DNA of 64,000 bases from assembly GCA_024233305.1 (NCBI GenBank), contig JACKPV010000036.1, forward strand, positions 96,943 through 160,942. The letters run 5' to 3'. Below the pieces are notes generated by a model, which was not told the origin of the DNA, made no database searches, and saw only the letters and a list, made by a program, of their open reading frames with translations. Both the position numbers and the translations under genes were made by a program. Source of the DNA: Verrucomicrobiales bacterium (GTDB lineage: Bacteria; Verrucomicrobiota; Verrucomicrobiia; Limisphaerales; J093). Below are positions 42,402 to 50,833 of this stretch, piece by piece (the stretch's first letter is position 1; every line of letters starts with the position of its first letter).

Positions 42402-43289
42402 TCAAGGTCCCGCGACCACCGCCGGGACCAGCGCCGTCCAGCAGCGGGCCCCAAACCGCTCCAGAAAGCGGGTTCGCGCAGGCTCCGCCACCTCCCGTGA
42501 CCCAAACAGGGCGAACGTCGTCGAGCCGCTGCCGGACATCAGGGCGGTCAGCGCTCCCATTTCACGCAGGAAATCCTGGTACAGTCGCAGCACGGGATAC
42601 TTGGCCAGGACCGGCGCCTCCAGTGAATTGAAGGCCTCCGCCAGCCCGCCGGGCCGATCCCCGCCCGCCAGCAATCCAGCCATCCGCGCCGCCCGCCCCG
42701 GGCGCCCGTTTACCATCTCCGGAAAGGCCGCGAGATGCTGATAGGCCCAGGGAGTCGACACGCCGAACCCTGGATGGACGAGCATCAGCCACAGCCCATC
42801 GAGCGCGCGCAGCCCTCCGACCGCTTCCAGTCGCTCGCCGCGTCCGCGACCGATGGCCGGCTCGGACTGGAGGAAGAACGGCACATCCGAACCCAGCGAC
42901 GACGCCAACCCGGCCAAGGCGGCCTCCGCCAGGGGACTCCCGAACCGCTCGTTCAACAACCGCAAAGCCGCGGCCGCATTGCTACTCCCCCCCCCAAGCC
43001 CCGCCGCCATGGGAATCCGCTTCGTCAACCGGAACCGCGCTCCCGCCTGGACGCCGGTTGCTGCAAAGAAGGCCGCCGCCGCGCGCAGGACCAAGTTGCG
43101 CCCGTCGCAGGGCACCTCCGGATGATCGCACTCCAGGGTCGCCCCGTCGCCGGTCGCTTCCAACTCGAGTTCGTCGGACCAGGCCACCGGCAGCAGCAGA
43201 GTCTCAAGCTCGTGAAAGCCGTCCGGCCGACGGCCGAGAGTGTTCAGCAGGAGATTGACCTTGCAGGGGGAGGACCGGACGCGTCGCAT
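42402..43289 (-). CDS. ispE: 4-diphosphocytidyl-2-C-methyl-D-erythritol kinase
   Basis: A 295-residue GHMP kinase of the methylerythritol phosphate pathway, phosphorylating CDP-ME to CDP-ME 2-phosphate for isoprenoid synthesis. The features are the substrate-binding start SSPCKVNLLLNTLGRRPDGFHEL, the ATP loop PMAAGLGGGSSNAAAALRLL, GSDVPFFLQ and the C-terminal ALMSGSGSTTFALF. ATG 43289 is chosen over a longer TTG start at 43313 because that start falls inside the terminator of the preceding gene. The product also supplies undecaprenyl lipid precursors. Confidence 0.94.
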   Translation of the reverse strand: MRRVRSSPCKVNLLLNTLGRRPDGFHELETLLLPVAWSDELELEATGDGATLECDHPEVPCDGRNLVLRAAAAFFAATGVQAGARFRLTKRIPMAAGLGGGSSNAAAALRLLNERFGSPLAEAALAGLASSLGSDVPFFLQSEPAIGRGRGERLEAVGGLRALDGLWLMLVHPGFGVSTPWAYQHLAAFPEMVNGRPGRAARMAGLLAGGDRPGGLAEAFNSLEAPVLAKYPVLRLYQDFLREMGALTALMSGSGSTTFALFGSREVAEPARTRFLERFGARCWTALVPAVVAGP

Positions 43290-43291
43290 GA

Positions 43292-43332
43292 GCCCAAACA
43301 AAAAGGGCGCCAACTGAAGACAGCCGGCGCCC
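43292..43332 (-). terminator. Rho-independent terminator of the TIGR04073-type lipoprotein gene
   Basis: Read on the minus strand, a 7-bp perfect stem (GGGCGCC ... GGCGCCC, arms at 43326-43332 and 43305-43311) with a 14-nt loop is followed by TTTTTGTTT. It lies 18 bp beyond the lipoprotein stop codon and directly before the ispE ATG. It is the clearest intrinsic terminator in the window. Confidence 0.85.
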
Positions 43333-43349
43333 GGGAAAGACCGTTCAAA

Positions 43350-43808
43350 CTAATAGTCGAAAATGTGGAACCGGCTGCCGGGAATGAACGGCGCCACATC
43401 CCCGCCACTGAAGCCCAGGGCCGTGTCGGTATCGAAAGTCGACTGCGCCCAGCGCCCGGGGTGATGGCTGTCGGGGAAGGTCGGATCGACGCCCATGTCC
43501 GGGGCGACCCGGTTGCCGGGTTTCAGAACCGGATCGTAGCTCGGGATCGGGAAGGTCACGATCTCGTAAGCGCCGACCAGCGTCCGGAGCACGCTGCGGT
43601 TGAACCCGTGAATCACCCCGGTGGAATAGGACGAAGGCACGCCGTCGAAGAGGGCCGACTGCTCGACCGAGCGTCGCATTTCACCCATGCGGGCGAACTC
43701 CGTGGCGTTGGTGAGGCCACGACCGAGTTTCTTCTCCGGGCCGGAACAACCGGCGGTCAACCAGACCATCCCACCCGCCAACAGCGCCAGTGTAAGCTTG
43801 CGTTGCAT
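43350..43808 (-). CDS. Putative exosortase-associated lipoprotein (TIGR04073 type)
   Basis: A 152-residue exported protein. The signal ends in WLTAGCSG, a lipobox with Cys20-21 region as the likely lipidated residue. The mature part opens with KKLGRGLTNATEFARMGEMRRS, matching the KLGRGLxN signature of the TIGR04073 'exosortase-associated' family found in Verrucomicrobia and relatives. The remainder contains a conserved-looking EIVTFPIPSYDPVLKP segment and ends FHIFDY. Its biochemical role is unknown. No exosortase is encoded in the window. It has its own terminator and a weak upstream promoter, so it is likely a single-gene unit. Confidence 0.85.
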   Translation of the reverse strand: MQRKLTLALLAGGMVWLTAGCSGPEKKLGRGLTNATEFARMGEMRRSVEQSALFDGVPSSYSTGVIHGFNRSVLRTLVGAYEIVTFPIPSYDPVLKPGNRVAPDMGVDPTFPDSHHPGRWAQSTFDTDTALGFSGGDVAPFIPGSRFHIFDY

Positions 43809-43828
43809 AAAATTCTTCGTTCGTGCCG

Positions 43829-43856
43829 AGGTTACGGATTGTCCCCGGCTTGTAAA
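43829..43856 (-). promoter_or_regulatory. Weak candidate promoter for the TIGR04073-type gene
   Basis: On the minus strand TTTACA (43851-43856, 5 of 6 to consensus) and TAACCT (43829-43834, 3 of 6) are spaced by 16 nt, about 20 bp before the ATG at 43808. A GAAGAA run near the ATG may help ribosome binding. Confidence 0.35.
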
Positions 43857-43907
43857 GTGCCGAATTTGACCCGGCTAATGGCAGCATTTCCCACGCCAGA
43901 ACCGCAG

Positions 43908-44441
43908 CTAATCGCGCCGGCGAAATCGGCGCAGCACCGCGACCACGAAGCCGAAGCCGAGGATGAACGGACGCTCGCCCCCCGGATGCGGTTCCTCCGC
44001 AAACCAGCCCGCCAGACGGCTCCCGCTGCCCAGCTGCGCCTCGCAGCGTCGCCGGCAGCCTTCCACGACCGCCTGAACCATCTCAAGCTCGTTGTGATCC
44101 AGCCAGATGCCGCCGCAGCCGGCACACTTGTCGAGCACGATGCCGGTCGAACCCGCGTAGGTGAAGGGGTTCAGCGTTTGCCCGGCGCACTTCGGGCATT
44201 CCAACCGCGGCTCACGCGCCACCCGACGCCCGGGCAGACTCCGGTTCACGGCGTCCAGAACGTCGAGTTCCGCCGGATCGAACCGCTGCTCGACCCGGTC
44301 CAAAATCAACTGGAGCTCGCCCTCGTCCAGCCATTCCCCCTGACACACCGGACACGTCTCGATCTCCACTCCCTCGTAGAGCACCGTGCGGAGACCGCTC
44401 GTGCATCGTGGGCAACTCAACTTGGCAGGATTCACTTTCAT
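43908..44441 (-). CDS. Double zinc-ribbon (TFIIB-type) membrane-tail protein
   Basis: A 177-residue protein with two zinc-ribbon modules of the zf-TFIIB kind. The cysteines are 10, 13, 30, 33 and 82, 85, 106, 109. Both modules follow the family pattern C-x-x-C ... Y-G-x-x-x-x-x-C-x-x-C-x-G-x-W-L-D-x-x-E-L (CQGEWLDEGEL, CGGIWLDHNELE). The C-terminus (RPFILGFGFVVAVLRRFRRRD) is one short hydrophobic helix followed by basic residues, suggesting a tail anchor. ATG 44441 overlaps the radical SAM stop by 4 nt, so the two genes are coupled. Role unknown. Confidence 0.85.
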   Translation of the reverse strand: MKVNPAKLSCPRCTSGLRTVLYEGVEIETCPVCQGEWLDEGELQLILDRVEQRFDPAELDVLDAVNRSLPGRRVAREPRLECPKCAGQTLNPFTYAGSTGIVLDKCAGCGGIWLDHNELEMVQAVVEGCRRRCEAQLGSGSRLAGWFAEEPHPGGERPFILGFGFVVAVLRRFRRRD

Positions 44442-45457
44442 CGTGGAGCGGCGACCGCTTCCCCGCAATCGCCACACCAAATTTGCGGCTGGATGCGTTG
44501 TGTCAAGTTCATGATCTCGAGCCGGTGGCGCCGCTCCTGGAAGCAAAGGTGACAGCGCGCAAAGCGGTCCAGATCCCAAAGATCGGCAAACACCCGGCCG
44601 CGCCCGAGCGCCAGACCGGCCTCCAGGGCCGCTTCCAGCAAGGAGAGGTCCGGCTCGGCAAACGCGCCCGCAGCCGCCAGGGCCTCAAGGGCGCCGTTGC
44701 CCGCCCGCGTTGGAATCAGCGTGACCGCCCCCGCGCCGCAATCAAACGCGAAATCCGCCGACCGCACCGCCCACTCCAACGCCGCCGACGGATCGAGAAA
44801 CGGTGGCCGGACGAGGACGAACGCCCGTAAATCAACTCCCCTCGCGCGCAACCGGCCCGCCGCGCGCCGGAAACCCTCCAACGTGATCCGCTTGTTCAGG
44901 CGTTCAAGAGTATCCCGATGAGCGGTCTCCAGCCCCATCGCCACTTCCAGCCGGGGCGGGCTCCCGTCAATCCCCGCCAGCGCCGCCTGCCACGCCCCCA
45001 ACCGCGGGCCGATCAAACCCGGATGGCACTCCACGATCACGCGCTCAAAACCCTCGAGCTGCGTCGCGATCTGCGGATAATCGATCGGGGGCACCGCGAG
45101 GGGATCGAGAAAACTCCCGCTGTTGTAAAGCTTGATGACCGGGGGCCTGGCCGTCCGCACCGCGGGATCCCGCAAAGCCACCTCGATCTGGGCCGGAATG
45201 GCGCCGGGCGGCACCGCGTCCGCAGACGTGTGCCGCCACAGGTCGCACATGAGGCAGCGCCAGGGGCACTCGCGACTCGACAGCAGCACCGTCAGCACCG
45301 AAACCTGTCCCGCCGCTCGCCCGGCAGCTTCCGCTTCCACAAACCACCCCTGCGGACGCCACAGATCAATCGGGACGCGCTCCCCGCGCTGTTGGAGAAT
45401 CCAACGGTCGCGGGCGGCGGCGGTCGCCGGGTAAACGGGACGCACTGGCGGCTTCAT
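44438..45457 (-). CDS. Radical SAM protein with C-terminal CxxC pairs
   Basis: A 339-residue radical SAM enzyme. The [4Fe-4S]/SAM cluster motif CxxxCxxC is C64-PWR-C68-LM-C71. YNSGSFLDP, VIVECHPGLIG and EVAMGLETAH follow as the barrel strands. The C-terminus carries two CxxC pairs (302/305 and 328/331) that could bind zinc or a second cluster. The general pattern recalls the TIGR01210/RaSEA-like group, but I would not claim the archaeosine reaction here. It is translationally coupled (ATGA) to the double zinc-ribbon gene. Substrate unknown. Confidence 0.88.
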   Translation of the reverse strand: MKPPVRPVYPATAAARDRWILQQRGERVPIDLWRPQGWFVEAEAAGRAAGQVSVLTVLLSSRECPWRCLMCDLWRHTSADAVPPGAIPAQIEVALRDPAVRTARPPVIKLYNSGSFLDPLAVPPIDYPQIATQLEGFERVIVECHPGLIGPRLGAWQAALAGIDGSPPRLEVAMGLETAHRDTLERLNKRITLEGFRRAAGRLRARGVDLRAFVLVRPPFLDPSAALEWAVRSADFAFDCGAGAVTLIPTRAGNGALEALAAAGAFAEPDLSLLEAALEAGLALGRGRVFADLWDLDRFARCHLCFQERRHRLEIMNLTQRIQPQIWCGDCGEAVAAPR

Positions 45458-45797
45458 CCGATCATTCCCCGACCAGCATGCCGTAAAGAGTACCGCGGCT
45501 CAATCCTCACAAGGCCCCAGGCTATCGAAGCGAATGGCCGCTTTCGCCCGCTTTCAGATTCACGGCCCGTCGGGCTCGCGCCAGCCATGCTCCGGAGAAT
45601 CTGGCCACTTTGCGCCGCCTGGCCCTCAAGCTCCGGCGGCGGGCCCAGACCAAAGAGCGGAGCCTCCGGGGTAGACAACTCAACGCGGGCTGAGACCACC
45701 AATACCTTCTCCATTCCTTGAGTGCTTATATGCGTTTGCCCTGCGCCGACCGGCGAGGAAGTTGACTTGGGCGCGCCGGCGGTTCAAACCTTCGGGA
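45458..45797. other. 340-bp divergent intergenic region
   Basis: This lies between the radical SAM gene and the SDR gene. An 86-codon minus-strand frame (45454-45714) overlaps the radical SAM start by ATGA, but its translation lacks recognisable features. On the plus strand TTGACT at 45762-45767 is a fair -35, with only a poor -10 (TCAAAC, 45784-45789). Nothing else is seen. Confidence 0.4.
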
Positions 45798-46556
45798 ATG
45801 AGCGGCTTGGATTTGAACGGCCGGGTGGCGCTGGTCACCGGGGGCAGTCGCGGCCTGGGACGCGCCATCGCACGGGCGCTGGCAGACGCGGGCGCCTCGG
45901 TAGTGCTGGCGGCGCGCGACGACGACGCCTTGGCGGACGCCGCGCGCGAAATCGAGGAGCGCCGGGGAACGGCGATGCACCACGTCTGCGACGTGGCCCG
46001 CGAGGATTCCGTGCAATCCCTTTGCGACGCGGTGCGGCAGCGGTTCGGCCGACTGCATATTCTGGTGAACAACGCAGGCGTCAATCGACGCAAACCGATC
46101 ACCGAATTCACCCTCGACGAATGGCGTAGCGTGCTGGACACCAACCTGACCGGAGCGTTCCTCGTTGCGCGGGCGTTCATCCCATTGATGCGCGGGCACG
46201 GTTACGGACGCCTCATCAATCTGACCTCGATCATGAGCCACGTGGCGCTTCCCGGACGCACGGCCTACGCGGCGAGCAAGGCCGGCTTGCTGGGGTTCAC
46301 CAAAGCCCTCGCCCTCGAACTCGCGCCGGACGGAATCACGGTCAACGGCATCAGCCCCGGTCCCATCGCCACCGCGATGAACACGCCCATTCTGCAAGAC
46401 CCCGAGACCAACCAGCAGTTCATCGCGCGCCTGCCGGTGGGGCGCTGGGGACGTGAGGAGGAAGTGGCCCGGCTGGCCCTGCACCTGTGTTCCCCCGAGG
46501 CCGGATTCATCACCGGAACCGACCTCGTGATCGACGGCGGATGGACGGCCCAGTGA
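45798..46556 (+). CDS. Short-chain dehydrogenase/reductase (FabG-like, glucose/gluconate dehydrogenase type)
   Basis: A 252-residue classical SDR oxidoreductase. The NAD(P)-binding TGGSRGLGRAIA, the NNAG motif (ILVNNAGVNR), catalytic Ser in LTSIMSHVALPGR, the YxxxK pair in YAASKAGLLGF, and the C-terminal GITVNGISPGPIATAMN are all present. This pattern suits 3-oxoacyl-ACP reductases and sugar-acid dehydrogenases equally; the closeness of nagA favours sugar metabolism but is not proof. ATG 45798 is chosen over the TTG at 45762. nagA begins 10 bp after its stop. Confidence 0.92.
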   Translation: MSGLDLNGRVALVTGGSRGLGRAIARALADAGASVVLAARDDDALADAAREIEERRGTAMHHVCDVAREDSVQSLCDAVRQRFGRLHILVNNAGVNRRKPITEFTLDEWRSVLDTNLTGAFLVARAFIPLMRGHGYGRLINLTSIMSHVALPGRTAYAASKAGLLGFTKALALELAPDGITVNGISPGPIATAMNTPILQDPETNQQFIARLPVGRWGREEEVARLALHLCSPEAGFITGTDLVIDGGWTAQ

Positions 46557-46566
46557 ACCTGCGGTC

Positions 46567-47709
46567 ATGAATCAAGGCAGCATTCAGGGCTTGCACGCAG
46601 GCACCGGGCAACCGGTGCGGTTGCGGTGGACCGACGGACGGATCACCGCGATGGAGCCGGGCGACGCGGCGGCAGCAGGCGACGAGTGGCTGGCGCCCGC
46701 CCTCTTCGATCCGCAGATCAACGGCTTCGGCGGAGTTGATTTCCAGAGCGATGACCTCGTCGCCGGGGACTTGCAACACAGCGTTCGCGCTTTGCAGCGG
46801 GCGGGATGCACGCGTTTCCTGCTAACGCTGATCACCGACGATTGGGAACGCCTGATGGCCCGGCTGGAACGGCTGCGGGGGTGGCTCCTGACCGATCCGG
46901 CACTGCGGTCGGCGATTGTCGGATGGCATGTCGAGGGCCCTTTTCTCTCGGACGAGCCGGGCTTCCGGGGCGCGCATCCGGCGGCGGCGATGACCGATCC
47001 CACCGCGGCGCACATCGCGACCCTGCGGCGCGTCACCGGCGAGGACCCGGTGCTGCTGACCCTGGCGCCGGAGAGGACGGGTGCCATCGAAGCCATTCGC
47101 GCGGCGGTGGGGGCGGGGATGCGGGTCAGCCTGGGACACACCAATGCCTCCGCAGCGGCCATTGCCACGGCCGTTGCCGCGGGGGCCACCGGGTTCACGC
47201 ATCTCGGGAACGCGTGCCCACAGACACTGGATCGCCACGACAACATCGTGTGGCGGGTCCTCGACACGGAGGGTTTGCGGGTCAGCCTGATCGCGGACGG
47301 CAGGCATGTTTCCCCGCCGTTCATGCGCCTGGTCCACCGGGTCCTCGGTCCGGAAAGGGTGCTTCACACGACGGATGCGATGGCGGCGGCGGGCACTCCG
47401 CCGGGACGCTATCCGCTGGGTCCCATGTGGTTTGAAGTGGGCACCGACGGCTTGGTGCGGCTGCCCGGGGGCACGCATTTCGCCGGATCCTCCTTGACCC
47501 CTGTGGAAGGCGTGTTTCGGTCGGCGGCAATGCTGGGAACATCCTGGCGGCAGACATGGGCCGCCTCCTCGACCACACCCGCGGCGTGGCTCGGAGTGCC
47601 GGTCTCGCTGGCGCCGGGCAACCGGGCGGATTTCTGCCTGCTCCGGACCGGCGCCAGCGGGGAACTCGTCGGACTACGCGTCTTTGCCCGCGGCGAGGAG
47701 ATCGAGTAA
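46567..47709 (+). CDS. nagA: N-acetylglucosamine-6-phosphate deacetylase
   Basis: A 380-residue amidohydrolase that removes acetate from GlcNAc-6-P in amino-sugar recycling. The features are LFDPQINGFGGVDF (the N-terminal metal-site region), GWHVEGPFLSDEPGFRGAHP (Glu metal ligand), SLGHTNASAA, GFTHLGNACPQ, LIADGRHVSPPF and LHTTDAMAAAG with the catalytic Asp. It is probably co-transcribed with the SDR gene. Its last 36 bp overlap the convergent GT9 gene. It could use related N-acetyl sugars. Confidence 0.92.
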   Translation: MNQGSIQGLHAGTGQPVRLRWTDGRITAMEPGDAAAAGDEWLAPALFDPQINGFGGVDFQSDDLVAGDLQHSVRALQRAGCTRFLLTLITDDWERLMARLERLRGWLLTDPALRSAIVGWHVEGPFLSDEPGFRGAHPAAAMTDPTAAHIATLRRVTGEDPVLLTLAPERTGAIEAIRAAVGAGMRVSLGHTNASAAAIATAVAAGATGFTHLGNACPQTLDRHDNIVWRVLDTEGLRVSLIADGRHVSPPFMRLVHRVLGPERVLHTTDAMAAAGTPPGRYPLGPMWFEVGTDGLVRLPGGTHFAGSSLTPVEGVFRSAAMLGTSWRQTWAASSTTPAAWLGVPVSLAPGNRADFCLLRTGASGELVGLRVFARGEEIE

Positions 47710-48648
47710 GCCGGCCAGAACGCGCTCTTCGGACAGCGTGCCCAGGCCGTGTTCCGGTCGCAGCAGCCGGGCTCCCGATCCACGCGGCGACCAGATGGCG
47801 GGGTCCGTTTCTCCCCACATCGCCAGCACCGGAACCCCGAGCGCCGCAGCGAGATGGGTGATGCCCGAGTCGTGTCCGAGAAAGGCCGTGCAGCCCGCCA
47901 GCCGGGTGGCCAGTTGCACCAGCGGCTCGTTCCGGGCGATCCGCAGCCGGTCCGCCGGCCAATGCGGGGCCAGCCGCGACAACCGGTCCTGCTCCGCCTC
48001 CCCCCCCACCAGCAGCAGGCTCTCCGGCGTGTGGCGCGACAACTCCGCGAGCAACCGCGCCCAGCGCTCCTCGGGCCAGTTCTTCCGCTCACTGCCGCTG
48101 CCGGGATGCGCGCCCAGCCAACCGGTTCCCGCCGGCGGATGTTGACCGTTGCCACGGAGCTTCACCCCCGCCGAAGACCGCGGCAGTCGCAGCCGCGGCA
48201 CAGGGTCCGCATCGAAGATGGCCAGCGCCTGCAACGGCTCCAGAAAGACCTCGGTCGCGTGCCGGCCCAGCCCGGTTCCCGGACGGTGCGGCCCCGCAAA
48301 AAACTGCGCCTGCGAAACGCGATGGACGTTCGTTTCAAAGGTCCGGTCCGGATCGAAAAGGTAGCTCACGATCAGGTCGAAACCGGCGAAGAACGCCGCC
48401 GGTTCGGCCGGCAGATCCGCCCCCACCTTGGGACTGAAGAACAATGCATAGTCGCGGCCTTCGAGCGCCTGCACCTCGTCCACCAGACGTCCGGCCAGGG
48501 CCAGCCCGGCGATCCACGGGTAACCCAAAACGGTGATATGGGCGGACGGAAAGGCGCGGCGCAATGCCGCGAAGACCGGCAGCGTGAGGATGAAGTCGCC
48601 GATGGCGCCGCCCCGGATCACCAAGATTCTGCCCTGCCGGCCCGCCAT
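47674..48648 (-). CDS. Glycosyltransferase family 9 (heptosyltransferase-like)
   Basis: A 324-residue GT9 protein. RILVIRGGAIGDFILTLPV is the family start; LGAHPGSGSERKNWP is the donor region (family HPGSG); LLLVGGEAEQDRL and FLGHDSGITHLAAALGVPVLAMWG match the C-terminal conserved motif (Asp-Ser-Gly, His). It would move a heptose or similar sugar onto lipopolysaccharide core or another envelope glycan. ATG 48648 is chosen over a GTG two codons upstream. The 3' end overlaps nagA by 36 bp. It precedes no other LPS gene here. Confidence 0.9.
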   Translation of the reverse strand: MAGRQGRILVIRGGAIGDFILTLPVFAALRRAFPSAHITVLGYPWIAGLALAGRLVDEVQALEGRDYALFFSPKVGADLPAEPAAFFAGFDLIVSYLFDPDRTFETNVHRVSQAQFFAGPHRPGTGLGRHATEVFLEPLQALAIFDADPVPRLRLPRSSAGVKLRGNGQHPPAGTGWLGAHPGSGSERKNWPEERWARLLAELSRHTPESLLLVGGEAEQDRLSRLAPHWPADRLRIARNEPLVQLATRLAGCTAFLGHDSGITHLAAALGVPVLAMWGETDPAIWSPRGSGARLLRPEHGLGTLSEERVLAGLLDLLAAGKDA

Positions 48649-48672
48649 GCCCACTGGGTTGCGGAACGCCGT

Positions 48673-49236
48673 TTACGGGATGGCGCCTTCGGCCGCGCGG
48701 ACCGCCGTCACCCCGATGACGGCCACCACCAGACCGAAGGCCAACCGCAGGACGCTGCCGATCCGGGTCCGCGCCTCGCTCCGATGCAGCAGGTCGAGGT
48801 AATCGCGCAACCGCCAGGGCGACACGGTGAGCCAGATGGCCGCCACGATGGTGACGTAGGCCCAGGCGGTAACCAGCAGCCGCCAGTTGGTGTCGAGCCA
48901 CTGGATTTTCCGCAACACGAGGTGAGCCACGAGCAGGGAAACCACCGCCAGCCCGCGCACGGCGAGAAAGTCCCGAACGAACACGCACGTGCCGAAACCG
49001 ATGACGCTGAATCCCAGGAACATCAGCGGCTTGAACGCGTCAAAATCCGCCACGTTGTCGTGCTTCAGATTCCAAAGAAACCAGATCGTGCCGAGCGGCA
49101 TGAGGATGTTCCCCCAGAGGTCCGAGCGCGGGAATTTCCGCAGCGCCGCCCCGAAACGGGCGGGGTGCAGAAAACCGAGAATCTGCGGCAGCCCGTAGGC
49201 AAGCCCCAACAAGGTGACCAGAATCCAGGCCTTCAT
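48673..49236 (-). CDS. Multi-pass membrane protein of unknown function
   Basis: A 187-residue protein with about five hydrophobic helices. These include WILVTLLGLAYGLPQILGFL, NILMPLGTIWFLW, PLMFLGFSVIGFGTCVFV and a C-terminal pair around LRLAFGLVVAVIGVTAV. I do not recognise the family. It is encoded between miaB and the GT9 gene, on the same strand, with a 24-bp gap to the GT9 start. ATG 49236 is used; a TTG one codon upstream is less likely. Confidence 0.8.
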   Translation of the reverse strand: MKAWILVTLLGLAYGLPQILGFLHPARFGAALRKFPRSDLWGNILMPLGTIWFLWNLKHDNVADFDAFKPLMFLGFSVIGFGTCVFVRDFLAVRGLAVVSLLVAHLVLRKIQWLDTNWRLLVTAWAYVTIVAAIWLTVSPWRLRDYLDLLHRSEARTRIGSVLRLAFGLVVAVIGVTAVRAAEGAIP

Positions 49237-49348
49237 CAAACGTGTTCTTCCTCCCGGCGCTCAGGACGCCGACGCATCCGTCCGGTCGCGGCGCGGCGCC
49301 CGTCCGGAACTCCCCGACCTCTGCGGGCGGGCCATGGCGCGCGTCCCC

Positions 49349-50722
49349 TCATGATCGCGCGGACGCCGGGTCCCCCCCGTCCGGCCGGGCTCCGTAAAGC
49401 GTGGTCGCCGTGGTCCAGGCAACCCGCAGGTTCACGCAACGCCCGATCTCGGGCGCGGCGCCGGCAAACACCACGATCTTGTTGCACCGGCTCCGGCCCT
49501 CGAGACGATCCGGGTTCCGGCGGCTCGGCCCTTCCGCCAGCACCTCGACCATCCGGCCCTGCATCCGCAGGTAACGTTCCCCACTGATCTCGTTGATCAC
49601 CCCGAGCAGACGCGCGTGCCGTTCCTCGATCACCTCGCGTGGCAACTGGCCCGGCATCGTCGCGGCCGGCGTGTTTCGGCGGGGAGAGTACTTGAACACG
49701 AAAGCGCTGTCGAAACGGACGGCCTGCGCCAGCCCGAGGGTGGCCTCGAAATCGTCCTCGGTTTCTCCGGGAAAACCCACGATGAGATCGGTGCTCACAC
49801 CGAGTTCGGGACACACCGCGCGGAGCCGGGTCACCAGCTCGAGATACCGCTCCCGCGTGTAGCCCCGGTGCATGGCCCGCAGCATGCGATCACTGCCGCT
49901 CTGGACGGGTAGATGGGCGTTCTCACAGAGCTTTGGCAGGCGGCCAAACGCCTCGACCAAGTCGGCGCCATAGCCCCGGGGATGCGGTGAAGTGAACCGG
50001 ATTCGTTCCAGCCCCTCGACCTCGCTGACCGCCTCGAGCAGCTGCACGAAGGCCGATTTCCCGTCGCGCACCCCGATCTCCCGACGGCCGTAACTGGTGA
50101 CGATCTGCCCGAGCAAGGTGACCTCGCGGACTCCCCGGCCAACGAGTTCGCGACACTCGGCGACGATTTCCGCGATGGGCCGGCTGCGTTCATGGCCGCG
50201 CGTCGTCGGAACGATGCAGAAGGTGCAGTGCTGATTGCAGCCCTGCATAATGCTGACGAAGGCGCTCACGGCCCGCGTCTGGCCCGGTTGGTTGAGCACG
50301 TGATCGCGGATGGCGCGCTCGCTGCCGGGTTCCTCACCAACATCGCAAACCGGGCCGCGCCGGCCGGCCAGGAGGTCCGCGGCATACTCGGCGGCGCGGT
50401 GGAACTTCTGCGTTCCGAGCACCATCCGCACCCCCGGAACGGTCGCCAGCAGTTCTTCCCCGCGGCTCTGCGCCATGCAACCGAGGAAGCCGAGCAGCAC
50501 CCCCGGACGGTGCCGGCGAACCTCGGCCGCCAGCGTGCCCATCTTGCCCAGCGCCTTGCGTTCCGCCTGGTCCCGCACACTGCACGTGTTCAGCAGGACC
50601 ACGTCCGCCACGGCTTCGGATGGAGCCAGGGAAAAGCCGCGGTCGACGAAGCTCGCGGCGACCGCTTCCGAGTCGCGCTCGTTCATCTGGCAACCGTAGG
50701 TCTTGATGTAGACGCTTGGCAT
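49349..50722 (-). CDS. miaB: tRNA-2-methylthio-N6-dimethylallyladenosine synthase
   Basis: A 457-residue methylthiotransferase that modifies adenosine 37 of tRNAs reading UNN codons. The N-terminal domain (MPSVYIKTYGCQMN) has cluster cysteines 11, 47 and 82. The radical SAM motif is C162-NQH-C166-TF-C169. SGSDRMLRAMHRGYT and PGETEDDFEATL are conserved, and a C-terminal TRAM domain follows (EGPSRRNPDRLEGRSRCN in the middle). This full layout favours MiaB over RimO or MtaB, though the target is inferred. ATG 50722 gives the standard MiaB start; the frame extends to a TTG 7 codons upstream. Confidence 0.93.
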   Translation of the reverse strand: MPSVYIKTYGCQMNERDSEAVAASFVDRGFSLAPSEAVADVVLLNTCSVRDQAERKALGKMGTLAAEVRRHRPGVLLGFLGCMAQSRGEELLATVPGVRMVLGTQKFHRAAEYAADLLAGRRGPVCDVGEEPGSERAIRDHVLNQPGQTRAVSAFVSIMQGCNQHCTFCIVPTTRGHERSRPIAEIVAECRELVGRGVREVTLLGQIVTSYGRREIGVRDGKSAFVQLLEAVSEVEGLERIRFTSPHPRGYGADLVEAFGRLPKLCENAHLPVQSGSDRMLRAMHRGYTRERYLELVTRLRAVCPELGVSTDLIVGFPGETEDDFEATLGLAQAVRFDSAFVFKYSPRRNTPAATMPGQLPREVIEERHARLLGVINEISGERYLRMQGRMVEVLAEGPSRRNPDRLEGRSRCNKIVVFAGAAPEIGRCVNLRVAWTTATTLYGARPDGGDPASARS

Positions 50723-50833
50723 CCCGTCCAAAAGAGCGGCCAACTTACGTGGCCGTACGGCGGTTGAAAAGGCCGAATCCGCCGGCCCGCGAGCGCTGGT
50801 GCGCCTCCCGAATGGCCCCGGAAAAGGGCGCGC

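Noticed and set aside
43289..43313. Upstream TTG start for ispE
   Set aside because: It lies inside the intrinsic terminator of the preceding gene and adds residues not seen in the family.
45454..45714. 86-codon minus-strand frame overlapping the radical SAM start by ATGA
   Set aside because: The overlap hints at coupling, but the sequence has no recognisable feature and looks like a chance frame; kept only as a note in the intergenic entry.
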